DNA from: Fimbriimonadia bacterium | GTDB taxonomy: Bacteria; Armatimonadota; Fimbriimonadia; Fimbriimonadales; Fimbriimonadaceae | Assembly (NCBI GenBank): GCA_030430755.1 | Contig: JAUIKO010000005.1 | Location: 1-64,000, forward strand | DNA: 64,000 nt | Direction: 5' to 3' | Made by a program: the position numbers and the translations under genes | Shown here: positions 1-9,182 of the stretch, in pieces | Layout: every line of letters starts with the position of its first letter | How positions within the stretch are numbered: the first letter of the stretch is position 1 | The notes under the pieces: generated by a model | Seen by the model: the letters and a program-made list of their open reading frames with translations, nothing else | Databases searched by the model: none | What the model was told of the DNA's origin: nothing

Positions 1-2
1 AT

Positions 3-1055
3 ACCTTGAAAAAAATAGAAACATATCGTTCGGATAAACGGATAAAAGTCTATTCTCAAGAGAATATCGGACGCAACTTAGACTGTTTCCATCATCTTAG
101 AAACAAGCTCCTCTCTTTGAGTAATTCTGAACTTGTCGCCATCATGGATGCCGATGATATTATGCACCCTCAACGACTAGAAAAACAGGTTACTGCCTTT
201 GATGCCGATCCGAGTTTAGATATCTGTTTTTCGAATGTTCAGTTTATAGATGAGAATAATACTCTTAAAGAAAAATTTGCTTGGAAAGATGCACCTGAGA
301 TGAATTCTGGAAACTTATTAAGAAAGTTTTTTCAGAGAAATGTTATATTTCATCCTACAGTAATGATGAGAAGAGAATCACTCGATAAAATGGGTGGGTA
401 TCAGTCTAATTTTGGAGAGGATTATGATTTATGGATGAGGGCATCTAGGTATTTTAATTTTCTTTGTTTAGAAGAGAAGTTACTCTATTATAGAGAACAT
501 GCCAGTAATGCTTCTGGTAATTTAAATTTTAGAAATATGGTGGATGCAACTACAAAAATACGAGAAAAAACAAGAAATAATAGTTGTACAATATTAGATC
601 TTTATCCTGAAATTGATAAATGTTTCGATAAAAATCGAGCAATCTATGAAGCATATTTACATGAGGCTTCTTTTTTAATCGAAGTTAAATATGTTAATGT
701 TAAGCATATTCTAGAGACTTATATTAAAGCTCTTGAGCATCACTCAAATGGCATAGAAGCTTTATGTAACTTAGGTTGTATTTTTGCTATTAATATGCAA
801 CTGGAAAATGCAAAAAATCTTTACGCTAAAGTGGCATCTTTACTTGGTCAGAGTTCTGATAACGAAAAAACATTTCAGCAAGCTAGAAATCAGATAGAAA
901 TTTTTGAAAGTGCTTGTGATTTAGGTTCTAAAGAAAAGCTTTCGAAATTGAGTTATCTTACTCCCCCCATCGATTCAGAGTTTTTTTATATGATGGAAAA
1001 GCATGGCGGTAAATTTTTCTTTGGGAAGTCTAAAGTCGAAATGGGTACTTGCTAG
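3..1055 (+). CDS. Family 2 glycosyltransferase, 5'-truncated by the window edge
   Basis: The reading frame is open to the left edge, so the true start and the N-terminal part of the nucleotide-sugar fold lie outside; a TTG codon at base 6 is not a convincing start. What remains carries GT2-type landmarks: an acidic motif MDADDIMHPQR, as in the metal/sugar-nucleotide binding region, and a downstream FGEDYDLWMRA block where the catalytic acid usually sits. About 150 C-terminal residues form a helical, TPR-like region (EALCNLGCIFA). The same order (GT2 domain, then helical tail) recurs in the C-terminal half of the next gene, with clear similarity at GGDDVMHPERLGKQ and YDFWLRSC, so the two are related by duplication. 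Likely role: sugar transfer to surface glycan or lipopolysaccharide. Donor and acceptor cannot be told. Confidence 0.8.
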   Translation, partial: TLKKIETYRSDKRIKVYSQENIGRNLDCFHHLRNKLLSLSNSELVAIMDADDIMHPQRLEKQVTAFDADPSLDICFSNVQFIDENNTLKEKFAWKDAPEMNSGNLLRKFFQRNVIFHPTVMMRRESLDKMGGYQSNFGEDYDLWMRASRYFNFLCLEEKLLYYREHASNASGNLNFRNMVDATTKIREKTRNNSCTILDLYPEIDKCFDKNRAIYEAYLHEASFLIEVKYVNVKHILETYIKALEHHSNGIEALCNLGCIFAINMQLENAKNLYAKVASLLGQSSDNEKTFQQARNQIEIFESACDLGSKEKLSKLSYLTPPIDSEFFYMMEKHGGKFFFGKSKVEMGTC

Positions 1056-1169
1056 ATTACTTTTTATAAAGCATTTATATTAAAGAAGTATTTAAGCAGC
1101 TTATCAGAAATTTATTTATCAAGTTTATCTTTCCTTTTTGCAAAGCAACCGATAATAATACTGATTCTT

Positions 1170-3389
1170 ATGAAAATACTTCTTTATGCTCCTGGTTATG
1201 ATAAGCCCACCGGTGATGGCGCTCATGGTCACCGTAATATGCGCGATGGTCTTTTGCAGCTCGGTGCTGAGATTATCGATTTTGATTTCAAAGAGATGAA
1301 TAAACGTCATGGTATCGATCGAGCAAATCAGCTATTAAAAGATATCATCGATACAGAAAAACCAGATCTTTTTTACCATGGAATCGTCGAAGAAGAACTC
1401 CTTCCTGAAGTTGCTGAATATATAAAAGATGGAACATCTACCACGAGTTTATTGTTTTTAAGTGATGATGAGTGGCGTTTAGGTCATTCCTTGCAACATG
1501 CTTCTCGATATAATTTTATCGTAACGAATCATTCTCCTGCCGTAGATGTATACCACCACTATGGTCATCGCCATGTAATTCATTGCCAGTGGGCTTGTAA
1601 TCCTAAATATTTTCATCCTGTTAGTACTCCCAAGGAGTATGATGTAAGTTTTGTAGGTCTTGCTTACCAGGGTCGTTTTGAACCCGTATTAAAATTAAAG
1701 GAATCTGGCATAAATATCAAGGTATGGGGACAGAGCTGGGAGAATTGTCCTCAGCTGCGTGATATTGCTCATGGGAGTGTTCCTCACTTTGAAATGCTCC
1801 GAATTATCAGTGCCTCAAAAATTGTTCTTTCTTTGAACCGCAGTAGTCTAAGTACTGATATCCCTCAGATAAAAGGTCGTATTTTCGAAAACGGTGCTTG
1901 CAGGGCCTTTCAGCTCTGTTACGAGAATCCACTTCTTTTAGATTACTACCGATCTGGTAGCGAAATGATCTACTGTAACGATGATAACCTTGTCGATCTA
2001 ACCAAGTACTATTTGCAGCATGATAGAGAGCGTGAAGATATTGCTCAACGGTGTTATGAACGTACTCTCCGTGATCATACTTGGGAGAAACGATTTACGC
2101 ATCTATTAGATACTGTTCTTAGCGATAAACCAGCAGATAAGAAAAGTTTTCATTATAGCCTGCCCAAGCATCCATTAAGAGTAAATCCCAGATATGATAG
2201 AAAGTTGAGTGTGATTTGTTATTTTTATAATCAAGAAAAGTATATAGAAGATTTATTAGAGTCTGCAAGGCAGCAAACTTATAAAGATTTTGAATTTAGT
2301 TTGTTAGATGATGGTTCTACGGATGGAAGTTATCTGAAAATAAAACCCTATCTTTCTGATCCAAGATTTAAATATCATAATCAGGATAATGTCGGAAAGG
2401 ATCTACAAAATTTTGATAAATTAATCTCTAAAAGTTTATCACTAGTAAATTCAGAACTTGTAGCTTTTATTGGTGGAGATGATGTTATGCATCCAGAACG
2501 TTTAGGAAAACAAGTAGAATCTTTCGAGGCAGATCCGAGTATAGATATTAATTTTACAAATGTTCAATGTATAAATGAAAACAATCAATTGATAGATAGA
2601 TATGCTTGGGATAAAGGTGAACTTTCATATGGGCTGCATTTTTCAGAGAAGAGATCAACTCTACCTAGAAAATTTTTTAGACAGAATATAATATTTCATC
2701 CCAGTATTATGATGAAGAGATTATCGATTGATCATATGGGAGGTTTCGAGACTGGTTATGCATCAGATTATGATTTTTGGTTAAGATCTTGTAAGTATTT
2801 AAAATATAATTTTATAGATGAAAAACTCTTATATTATCGAATTCATAGAAAAAATGCTAGTGGCTTCAAAGATGTTATGAATTCTGAAACATCAAAAGTT
2901 CGTAATCGATGTAGAAAAAATTATACGGTATTAGATTTATATCCGGAAATAACAGAATGTGTAGATATCAATAATGCCTTGTATTGTGCCTATATATTAG
3001 AATCTTGTTTCTGGATGGAAAATGACCCGTCAGACTTATCAAGAGTAAAGAGATATTTAAAGTTTAGTTTAGAACACTATCCGTATGGTCCGGAAGCGTT
3101 CTGTAATTTAGGCATATTGTTTTTATTAGAGGGAAATATAGAAACAGCATCTAAATTTTATAGAAAAGCAGAAGAATTAGTAGATCTGAGTAGTATGAAC
3201 TATGATCATAAACAGGATATTCTGTATCAGATAAATATATTTTTAACATATAGATCTGGCAGGCTCAAAGGGTGTCATTTGAAAGTTAAGTTTGTGCAAC
3301 CTTGTTTAGAATCTGAATTGATGAGAAGTATTGAGAGGAGTGGGGGATTGCAGTTTTTTACAGACGATAAGAATTTAGCAACAATCTAG
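1170..3389 (+). CDS. Bifunctional glycosyltransferase: CgeB/GT4-like domain fused to GT2 domain with helical tail
   Basis: A 739-residue protein without signal peptide, so cytoplasmic. Residues 1-325 resemble CgeB/DUF3880-type glycosyltransferases: an opening strand with glycine loop (MKILLYAPGYDKPTGDGAHG), a middle SFVGLAYQGR block and the late motif RIFENGACRAFQLCYE typical of the nucleotide-sugar site. Residues 345-590 form a GT2 domain starting KLSVICYFYNQEKYIEDLL, with LLDDGSTDGS and GGDDVMHPERLGKQ acidic motifs and a YDFWLRSC block. Residues 600-739 are helical, with a TPR-like stretch (EAFCNLGILFLLEGNIETASKFY). The GT2 part plus tail matches the truncated upstream gene. Two transferase domains in one chain suggest addition of two successive sugars to one acceptor; that is inference. 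Confidence 0.85.
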   Translation: MKILLYAPGYDKPTGDGAHGHRNMRDGLLQLGAEIIDFDFKEMNKRHGIDRANQLLKDIIDTEKPDLFYHGIVEEELLPEVAEYIKDGTSTTSLLFLSDDEWRLGHSLQHASRYNFIVTNHSPAVDVYHHYGHRHVIHCQWACNPKYFHPVSTPKEYDVSFVGLAYQGRFEPVLKLKESGINIKVWGQSWENCPQLRDIAHGSVPHFEMLRIISASKIVLSLNRSSLSTDIPQIKGRIFENGACRAFQLCYENPLLLDYYRSGSEMIYCNDDNLVDLTKYYLQHDREREDIAQRCYERTLRDHTWEKRFTHLLDTVLSDKPADKKSFHYSLPKHPLRVNPRYDRKLSVICYFYNQEKYIEDLLESARQQTYKDFEFSLLDDGSTDGSYLKIKPYLSDPRFKYHNQDNVGKDLQNFDKLISKSLSLVNSELVAFIGGDDVMHPERLGKQVESFEADPSIDINFTNVQCINENNQLIDRYAWDKGELSYGLHFSEKRSTLPRKFFRQNIIFHPSIMMKRLSIDHMGGFETGYASDYDFWLRSCKYLKYNFIDEKLLYYRIHRKNASGFKDVMNSETSKVRNRCRKNYTVLDLYPEITECVDINNALYCAYILESCFWMENDPSDLSRVKRYLKFSLEHYPYGPEAFCNLGILFLLEGNIETASKFYRKAEELVDLSSMNYDHKQDILYQINIFLTYRSGRLKGCHLKVKFVQPCLESELMRSIERSGGLQFFTDDKNLATI

Positions 3390-3424
3390 TTTAATCATAA
3401 AAAATAAAGTATTCTATATTCGTC

Positions 3425-3865
3425 GTGATTTACTGTTCTGAATTTAAACCAACACATTTTGATTCGCATTTAGTTATTGTTTCCATATATGTAAAATGGA
3501 GTGATTTATTTCTTTTTTTACGCAAAAGTTGTAACCAGAAAAATCCTTTTGAATGGTGTACTCCTGGAGGAAAAGTGGAAAATTATGAAAAACCGATAGA
3601 TGCTTGTGTGCGTGAACTTTATGAAGAAACAGGTATTAAAAAGCTCAAAGAAAAATGTAATTTTCTTGGTAGCCTGTATATAATAAAACCAGGTCATCAG
3701 TATAAGCTTTTTAGTTATTTAATAGAATTACCATCTTTGCCAGAAATTACTTTATCATATGAGCATGATATGCATAAATGGATATCAATAGAGGATATTA
3801 AGAAATATTCTGTGATATTAGGTACGCATGAAACCCTAGAGTATTATAAAGATAAAATATTCTAG
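3425..3865 (+). CDS. Nudix hydrolase
   Basis: This 146-residue protein holds a complete Nudix box, GX5EX7REUXEEXGU, in the stretch GGKVENYEKPIDACVREL followed by YEETGI (about residues 48-71), which binds the divalent metal and hydrolyses a nucleoside diphosphate linked to some moiety X. A GTG start follows 35 bp after the glycosyltransferase stop; no good ribosome site is visible there. The aromatic-rich EWCTPGGKV entry to the box resembles GDP-mannose hydrolase or NTP-pyrophosphatase branches, but the substrate cannot be assigned. Position behind sugar-nucleotide users would fit sugar-nucleotide turnover. It is convergent with prfA, 24 bp away. Confidence 0.8.
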   Translation: MIYCSEFKPTHFDSHLVIVSIYVKWSDLFLFLRKSCNQKNPFEWCTPGGKVENYEKPIDACVRELYEETGIKKLKEKCNFLGSLYIIKPGHQYKLFSYLIELPSLPEITLSYEHDMHKWISIEDIKKYSVILGTHETLEYYKDKIF

Positions 3866-3889
3866 GGTGTATTCCTGGTTACATTAATT

Positions 3890-4951
3890 TTACTCAGAAG
3901 CATCTGCAACTTTTTGTGCAATTTCTGCTTTTACGAGTTCATCGATAAGGTTTTGCATGTCACCGTCCATGAAGGTGAGTATGTTGTGTACTGAAACGCC
4001 AATTCTATGATCTGTAATTCGACTCTGAGGAAAATTATATGTTCGTATTTTTTCAGATCGATCTCCAGTTCCTATTTGACCTCTTCTCATGGATGATCGT
4101 TCATTCTGAGCTTTTTCTAATTCGGCTTGATAGAGCTTTGTTCTTAGTACTTGTATACCACGTAGTTTATTCTGTGCCTGACTTCTTTCATCTTGACAAG
4201 TTACAACTAAGCCAGTAGGTTTATGAATAATTCGTATAGCTGTTTCATTTTTCTGAACATGTTGTCCTCCAGCAGAGCTTGCTCGAAAGGTGCTTATTTC
4301 TAAATCATCTTCATTGACTTCCACATCAACTTCTTCGGCTTCTGGAAGAACAGCAATTGTAATGGTTGAGGTGTGGACTCTGCCACCACTCTCTGTAGCT
4401 GGAACACGCTGGACACGGTGTACACCACTTTCATATTTAAGCTGACTGTAAGCTCCTTTAGCATCGATACTAAAGACCACTCTAGAAGCGCCACCTATGC
4501 CGGTATCTTCATAGTCAATAACTTCATACTTCCATTTTCTACGTTCTGCATAGCGTGTGTATGTTCGGTACATTTCTGCAGCAAAGAGGCCAGCTTCACT
4601 ACCACCTGCTGCTGGTCTTATTTCAATAATAACAGATTTTTCATCTAGAGGATCTTTTGGAACAAGGCGTGCTTTTAATGATTCTTCTAGTTCTATGAGT
4701 CTACTTTCCAATCCAGTGATTTCTTCTTGGGCAAGATCTTTCATTTCTGGATCATTGAGAAGTTCTTTTGCTTCGTTTAACTGAGTCTCAGTTTTTTTGT
4801 ATTCTCTTAAATATTGAACGGTAGGTTCAAGTTCGGCGTACATTTTTCCTAGAGATTGTAACTTGGATGGATCAGTAGCGACCTCTGGTTTTTGCAATTC
4901 TTGTTCAATCTTAATAAATCTGTTTTCAATTTCTTGTAGTTTGTGAATCAT
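3890..4951 (-). CDS. prfA: Peptide chain release factor 1
   Basis: RF1 reads UAA and UAG in the ribosomal A site and triggers release of the finished peptide. At 353 residues it has the normal family length. The tripeptide PAT that recognises the stop codon is present (residues 184-186, in QRVPATESGGRV), which separates it from RF2 (SPF). The catalytic GGQ loop lies at residues 228-230 (SSAGGQHVQKNETA). The N-terminal coiled domain (LAQEEITGLESRLIELEE) is intact. It is not followed by the methyltransferase gene prmC, its usual neighbour, and is transcribed alone, away from the LRR gene. No Shine-Dalgarno sequence is evident before the ATG. Confidence 0.97.
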   Translation of the reverse strand: MIHKLQEIENRFIKIEQELQKPEVATDPSKLQSLGKMYAELEPTVQYLREYKKTETQLNEAKELLNDPEMKDLAQEEITGLESRLIELEESLKARLVPKDPLDEKSVIIEIRPAAGGSEAGLFAAEMYRTYTRYAERRKWKYEVIDYEDTGIGGASRVVFSIDAKGAYSQLKYESGVHRVQRVPATESGGRVHTSTITIAVLPEAEEVDVEVNEDDLEISTFRASSAGGQHVQKNETAIRIIHKPTGLVVTCQDERSQAQNKLRGIQVLRTKLYQAELEKAQNERSSMRRGQIGTGDRSEKIRTYNFPQSRITDHRIGVSVHNILTFMDGDMQNLIDELVKAEIAQKVADASE

Positions 4952-5165
4952 ATAGTGTGAAAAATATACTCCTCATTCTATTTTCCCCTATTTTGCATTT
5001 AAATTTGAGAATACAAATGGGTTTATGATGATAAATATGATTGTTATTGAATAGAAAAAGATGTTAACAGTCATATAAAAGTGATCTTTTTGCTTTTTCC
5101 ATAATAGGCAAAAGACATGTTGTATATATTTTTTTAGATAGAATGTTAAATATGGAATATCATTT

Positions 5166-8100
5166 ATGCGTACTTGGATTGGACTTATGAAAAATCATAT
5201 GAAGAAAAATTTATTACTTGCTATACTTAGCATCTTGTTATTTGGTTTTAGTTTTGGATCTATCTCGAGACTTGAAGCTCCTGAGGATGATTCGAATGTA
5301 ACTGTATCTAAAGTTTTTTCTTGGATAAGACGTGCTGCTGGGGCTTATTTCATGTATTTTGTTGTTAATAAGGTATTCAATTATTTTTCTGCTAATAAAG
5401 ATACTGATGATGAGGACGAGGATGTTCCAGAAGAAAATTATAAGGATCAAGATTCTATTTCATTGGGTTATATGGATAAGTGTTATAATGTGCAAGTTCG
5501 CATTGGATATTTATCCGAAGAGGAGCTTTCAAGTTTAAAAAAATATAGCAATGTACGTAACTTACGTTTGGTAGGTTTAAGTAACGAAGCTCCTTCCTTA
5601 AATAGCTTGCTACTTTCACTACCTACTGAATTAGAGCAGGTTGAGTTACCTGACTGTGCGTTAAACGATGAAACACTAGAAGTTTTAAAACGTTTCAGCG
5701 ATTTAAAAGTATTGCATTTAACGGATAACCTTCACTTGAGTAATCATAAGATATCAGAATTATTAAAAAATTTAAAGGGATTAGAAGAGATTCATCTATG
5801 GAATTGTGATATCAATGATGAAGTATTACATTCAATTCAAAATGTAGAAAATCTTCGTATTGTTGGAATAGGGGATAATACTTCGTTAACGAGTGAATCT
5901 ATTTTAAGTTTTGTAAAACGTTTGAAAAATGGTGTCATTGAGCATCTTGATTTAAAAAGAAATGATACAGTAAATGATGATTGTTTACGTGTAATAGCTG
6001 ACTTGACATCTATCAAGCTTTTAAATTTATGTGGGAATTCAAAAATCTCTTATGGTTCATTTAAAATTGTCCTTGATAAGCTTGCTAATTTAGAGATGTT
6101 TTCTGCACTGAATACAAATTTTGGTAGTGTAGAAGAAGTCACATCACTTAAGAATTGTTCAAAATTAGAGTATCTATATGTTTCTGAGTGTAAAAATATT
6201 AAGACTGGATCATTTGCAAATGTTTTCAATAAGCTCGATAAATTAAAGATCTTTACTGCTTGGGATACCAATTTTGGTAGCCCTGATGAGATTGCTGCTC
6301 TATATCATTGTACAAAATTGAATGTCCTTAATCTTAGTGGTTGCAAGGGTATCGAGGCAGGTTCTTTTAAAGATGTTCTTAATAAGCTTAATAAGTTGGA
6401 ATATTTTAATATTTCTAACACGAATTTTGGTAGTGTGGATGATATTACACCGCTTAAATATTGTTTAAATTTGAAGATACTCATTGTTGATAGATGCGAT
6501 AATATTCAATTAGGATCATTTGTAGGCGTTCTTGATAAGTTAGTTGATTTAGAGGAGTTTTTTGCTTGGAGTACGAATTTCGGGAGTGCTAAAGAGATTG
6601 CTTTGCTTGGGCACTGTATTAAATTGAGGAATCTTAGTATCGGTGGTTGTAAAAACATCGAGGTAGGTTCTTTTAAAGGTGTTCTAGAGAAGCTTGTTGA
6701 TTTAGAAGTGTTTTCTGCGTGGAATACAAATTTTGGTAGTGCTGACGAACTTACTGAACTTAAAAATAATCTATACTTGAGAGTTCTTTATCTCGATGGT
6801 TGTGCTAGCATTGAGAGAGGTGCATTTGAAGGTATTCTTGATAACCTTGCTGATTTGCAAGAATTTGTAATTTCGAATACAAAGTTTGGTAGTACCGAAG
6901 AAGTGGCAGCTTTAAAGAATTGTTCATGCTTAAGGGTTCTGAATATTCTAGGTTGTATGAACATTGAGAAAGGATCATTTGCAAATGTGTTAGATCAATT
7001 TTTGGGTTTAGATACTTTTGTTGCTTCAAATACCAATTTCGGATCTGTTGAAGAAATTAATTCGATAAAGTATTGTCCGTATTTAAGAGTTTTGTACGTA
7101 GACGGGTGTAGGAACATTGAGAAAGGCGCGTTTTCTGGAGTTCTTGAGAATTTTGCTATTTTACAACTTTTCAATGCTTCAGATACGAATTTTGGTACTC
7201 CGGAAGAAATCGCTTCACTTAAGCACTGCCGTATATTAAAGTATCTCTATCTTTCTTATTGTGAAAATATAAAGATGGGATTATTCAAAAAAGTTCTAGA
7301 TAAACTTGTTTATCTAGAGGCGTTCGATGTAAATAATACGAACTTTGGTAGCAGTGATGAGGTTGCTTCCATGAAGCAATTAAATCAGTTAAACCTTCTT
7401 GATGTTAGTGGTTGTATGAATATTAAAAAAGGTGCGTTTCAAGATGTTCTTGATAAACTTGTTCATTTAGAGTCTTTTTCTGCTATGGAGACGAATTTTG
7501 GTAGTGCAGAAGAAGTATCTGCGCTTAAGCATTGTCCAAGACTAATGTATCTCTATCTTTCTGGATGTCCCAATATTGAAGTAGGTTCCTTTTCAAAAAT
7601 ACTGGAGAAATTTGTTGATTTACAGGTTTTTAAAGTTTCGAATACAAATTTTGGTAGTGTAGAAGAGATTGTAGCGCTTAAACATTGTACACACTTGAAA
7701 TTTCTTGAGTTAAATAACTGTAGTAATCTTCAGAAAGGTGCGTTTCAAGATGTCCATGAGAAGTGTGTCCATTTGGAAGAATTTTCTGCTTTGGAGACGA
7801 ATTTTGGTAGCGTAGAAGAGATTGCAGCGCTTAGGAATTGCATAAAACTGAAGAAGTTAATAGTTTCGGGATGTTCAAATATTGAAGTTGGTTCTTTTGC
7901 AGAAGTTCTAAACAAACTTATTGACCTAGAGGAGTTTTATGTAAATAATACGAATTTTGGTAGCACTGAAGAGATTACTGCTCTTAAGCATTGTATAAAA
8001 CTGAAGGAACTGGCTGCTTTTGGATGTTCAAATATTGAAGTTGGTTCCTTTGCGGAAGTTCTAAAAAAACTTGTTAATCTAGAGGTGTTTTTAGTTAATG

Positions 8101-8867
8101 GTACGGATTTTGGTAACAAAGAAGAGATTGCAGCGCTAAAGTATTGTGTGAAACTGAAGGAGCTGGCTGTTTTGGATTGTCCCAATATTGAAGCAGGTTC
8201 TTTTGAGAATGTTCTAAATAAACTTGTTAGTCTGGAACTTTTTTCTGCTTCGAATACGAATTTTGGTAGTGCTAAGGAAATTGCTTTACTTGTACATTGT
8301 CCGAAATTAAGAGTTTTTCACGCTTCTAGATGTAAAAATATCGAATCGGGTTCTTTTGTGCGTGTTTTAGATCAGCTTTTAGACTTAGAGGAATTTATAA
8401 TTTGGGGAACCAATTTTGGTAATGCTAAAGAAATTGCTTTGCTTAAACATTGTGTAAAGCTGAAGATGTTATTTGTTGATGATTGCGATAATATAAAAAA
8501 AGGTGCTTTTGCTGGTGTTCTCGATAAGCTTATTCATTTAGAAACGTTTACTGTTTCAGGAACAAATTTTGGTAGTAATAAGGAAATTGCTTCGCTCAAA
8601 CATTGCCCCGAACTGATTGTATTCGATGCAGGCGCTTGTGTCAATATCGAGAAAGGTGCTTTTTCTGATATTCTAACAAAGCTTGTAAATCTAGAGGAAT
8701 TACATTTATATAAAACAAACTTTGGTAGTTCTGATGAGATATCTGCTTTGAAAGGTCTATCTCATTTGAAGTATTTGAATATATTTGGCTGTGATAATAT
8801 AAGTGATGAGCAACTAATATCTCTTCAGGCATCATTACCGAAAGTTGAGATTAAAAGTAATCATTAA
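5166..8867 (+). CDS. Secreted giant leucine-rich-repeat protein with 18 tandem 51-residue units
   Basis: This 1233-residue protein begins with a Sec-type signal (basic MRTWIGLMKNHMKKN, then LLLAILSILLFGFSF). A second hydrophobic stretch at about 55-75 (AAGAYFMYFVVNKVF) could anchor it, followed by an acidic linker (DTDDEDEDVPEE). Residues about 95-315 hold diverged LRRs of the ribonuclease-inhibitor/cysteine-containing type (LKVLHLTDN, LNLCGNSKIS). From residue 316 to the end there are 18 units, each opening NTNFGS-like, with LKHC, a C-N-I-E turn, and GSF..VL.KL..LE.F. The shape is a long solenoid for protein binding. Starts at residues 8 or 12 are also possible; no ribosome site decides. Related to the next gene. 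Secreted LRR proteins are common effectors or adhesins of host-associated bacteria; target unknown. Confidence 0.9.
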   Translation: MRTWIGLMKNHMKKNLLLAILSILLFGFSFGSISRLEAPEDDSNVTVSKVFSWIRRAAGAYFMYFVVNKVFNYFSANKDTDDEDEDVPEENYKDQDSISLGYMDKCYNVQVRIGYLSEEELSSLKKYSNVRNLRLVGLSNEAPSLNSLLLSLPTELEQVELPDCALNDETLEVLKRFSDLKVLHLTDNLHLSNHKISELLKNLKGLEEIHLWNCDINDEVLHSIQNVENLRIVGIGDNTSLTSESILSFVKRLKNGVIEHLDLKRNDTVNDDCLRVIADLTSIKLLNLCGNSKISYGSFKIVLDKLANLEMFSALNTNFGSVEEVTSLKNCSKLEYLYVSECKNIKTGSFANVFNKLDKLKIFTAWDTNFGSPDEIAALYHCTKLNVLNLSGCKGIEAGSFKDVLNKLNKLEYFNISNTNFGSVDDITPLKYCLNLKILIVDRCDNIQLGSFVGVLDKLVDLEEFFAWSTNFGSAKEIALLGHCIKLRNLSIGGCKNIEVGSFKGVLEKLVDLEVFSAWNTNFGSADELTELKNNLYLRVLYLDGCASIERGAFEGILDNLADLQEFVISNTKFGSTEEVAALKNCSCLRVLNILGCMNIEKGSFANVLDQFLGLDTFVASNTNFGSVEEINSIKYCPYLRVLYVDGCRNIEKGAFSGVLENFAILQLFNASDTNFGTPEEIASLKHCRILKYLYLSYCENIKMGLFKKVLDKLVYLEAFDVNNTNFGSSDEVASMKQLNQLNLLDVSGCMNIKKGAFQDVLDKLVHLESFSAMETNFGSAEEVSALKHCPRLMYLYLSGCPNIEVGSFSKILEKFVDLQVFKVSNTNFGSVEEIVALKHCTHLKFLELNNCSNLQKGAFQDVHEKCVHLEEFSALETNFGSVEEIAALRNCIKLKKLIVSGCSNIEVGSFAEVLNKLIDLEEFYVNNTNFGSTEEITALKHCIKLKELAAFGCSNIEVGSFAEVLKKLVNLEVFLVNGTDFGNKEEIAALKYCVKLKELAVLDCPNIEAGSFENVLNKLVSLELFSASNTNFGSAKEIALLVHCPKLRVFHASRCKNIESGSFVRVLDQLLDLEEFIIWGTNFGNAKEIALLKHCVKLKMLFVDDCDNIKKGAFAGVLDKLIHLETFTVSGTNFGSNKEIASLKHCPELIVFDAGACVNIEKGAFSDILTKLVNLEELHLYKTNFGSSDEISALKGLSHLKYLNIFGCDNISDEQLISLQASLPKVEIKSNH
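6111..8864 (+). repeat. 18-copy in-frame tandem array, 153 bp per unit
   Basis: The codons for the N/D/S/E/G/K-T-x-F-G motif recur at exact 153-bp steps from base 6111 to base 8712 (residues 316 to 1183, 17 steps of 51 residues), with no length variation. Copy 18 runs to the codon before the stop. Copies differ mostly in solvent-type positions (SVEEI, SAKEI, STEEV). Constant length and in-frame ends point to expansion by recombination between units. Confidence 0.93.
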
Positions 8868-9029
8868 TATCTGTACTCAAAGTGTAGATGTATGTGTGTT
8901 AGCAACAATTTTGTATGAAATAAAAATGATCAATTCTTCAACAGCGAAGGTCTCATTTAGAGGATCAAGGATTTAATGATTTATGAATCCAAATGCAGGT
9001 TAATTGAAATTGCCTGCGGTTAATATTTA

Positions 9030-9055
9030 AACAAGGGGATATCCACCCTTGTTTA
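9030..9055. terminator. Hairpin, possible terminator, in the LRR1-LRR2 spacer
   Basis: AAACAAGGG and CCCTTGTTT form a perfect 9-bp stem around an 8-base loop. The run of T after it is short (TTTAGTTATT), so termination strength is uncertain. The hairpin lies about 160 bp behind the LRR1 stop. The rest of the 315-bp spacer (8868-9182) shows no credible gene. Just before the second LRR gene there is a TAGAATG box at 9156-9162, and the same TAGAATG lies at 5139-5145 before the first LRR gene, so both may use a similar -10 region. Confidence 0.5.
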
Positions 9056-9182
9056 GTTATTGGAGACAGGTGCTAAAGAAGTGTTTTAATGATGTCAAAT
9101 ATAGAAGTGCATTGAATATGTTTAACTAATATGTAAATTCATATATTTTTAACGGTAGAATGCTCATAAGGAAATAAGAAAT

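Noticed and set aside
1125-1310. 61-codon minus-strand frame over the start of the fused glycosyltransferase
   Set aside because: It overlaps a clear gene and its sequence is just the reverse of conserved glycosyltransferase codons.
7937-8185. Antisense open frames within the LRR gene (also at 6050, 6805 and 8641)
   Set aside because: They mirror the repeat structure of the coding strand, lack ribosome sites and resemble no protein.
6111-8864. Regular 153-bp repeats as a CRISPR or satellite array
   Set aside because: The units are in frame, code for leucine-rich repeats without interruption and have no unique spacers.
8976-9008. Short frame MIYESKCRFN in the LRR spacer
   Set aside because: Only ten codons, with a weak ribosome site; not distinguishable from chance.
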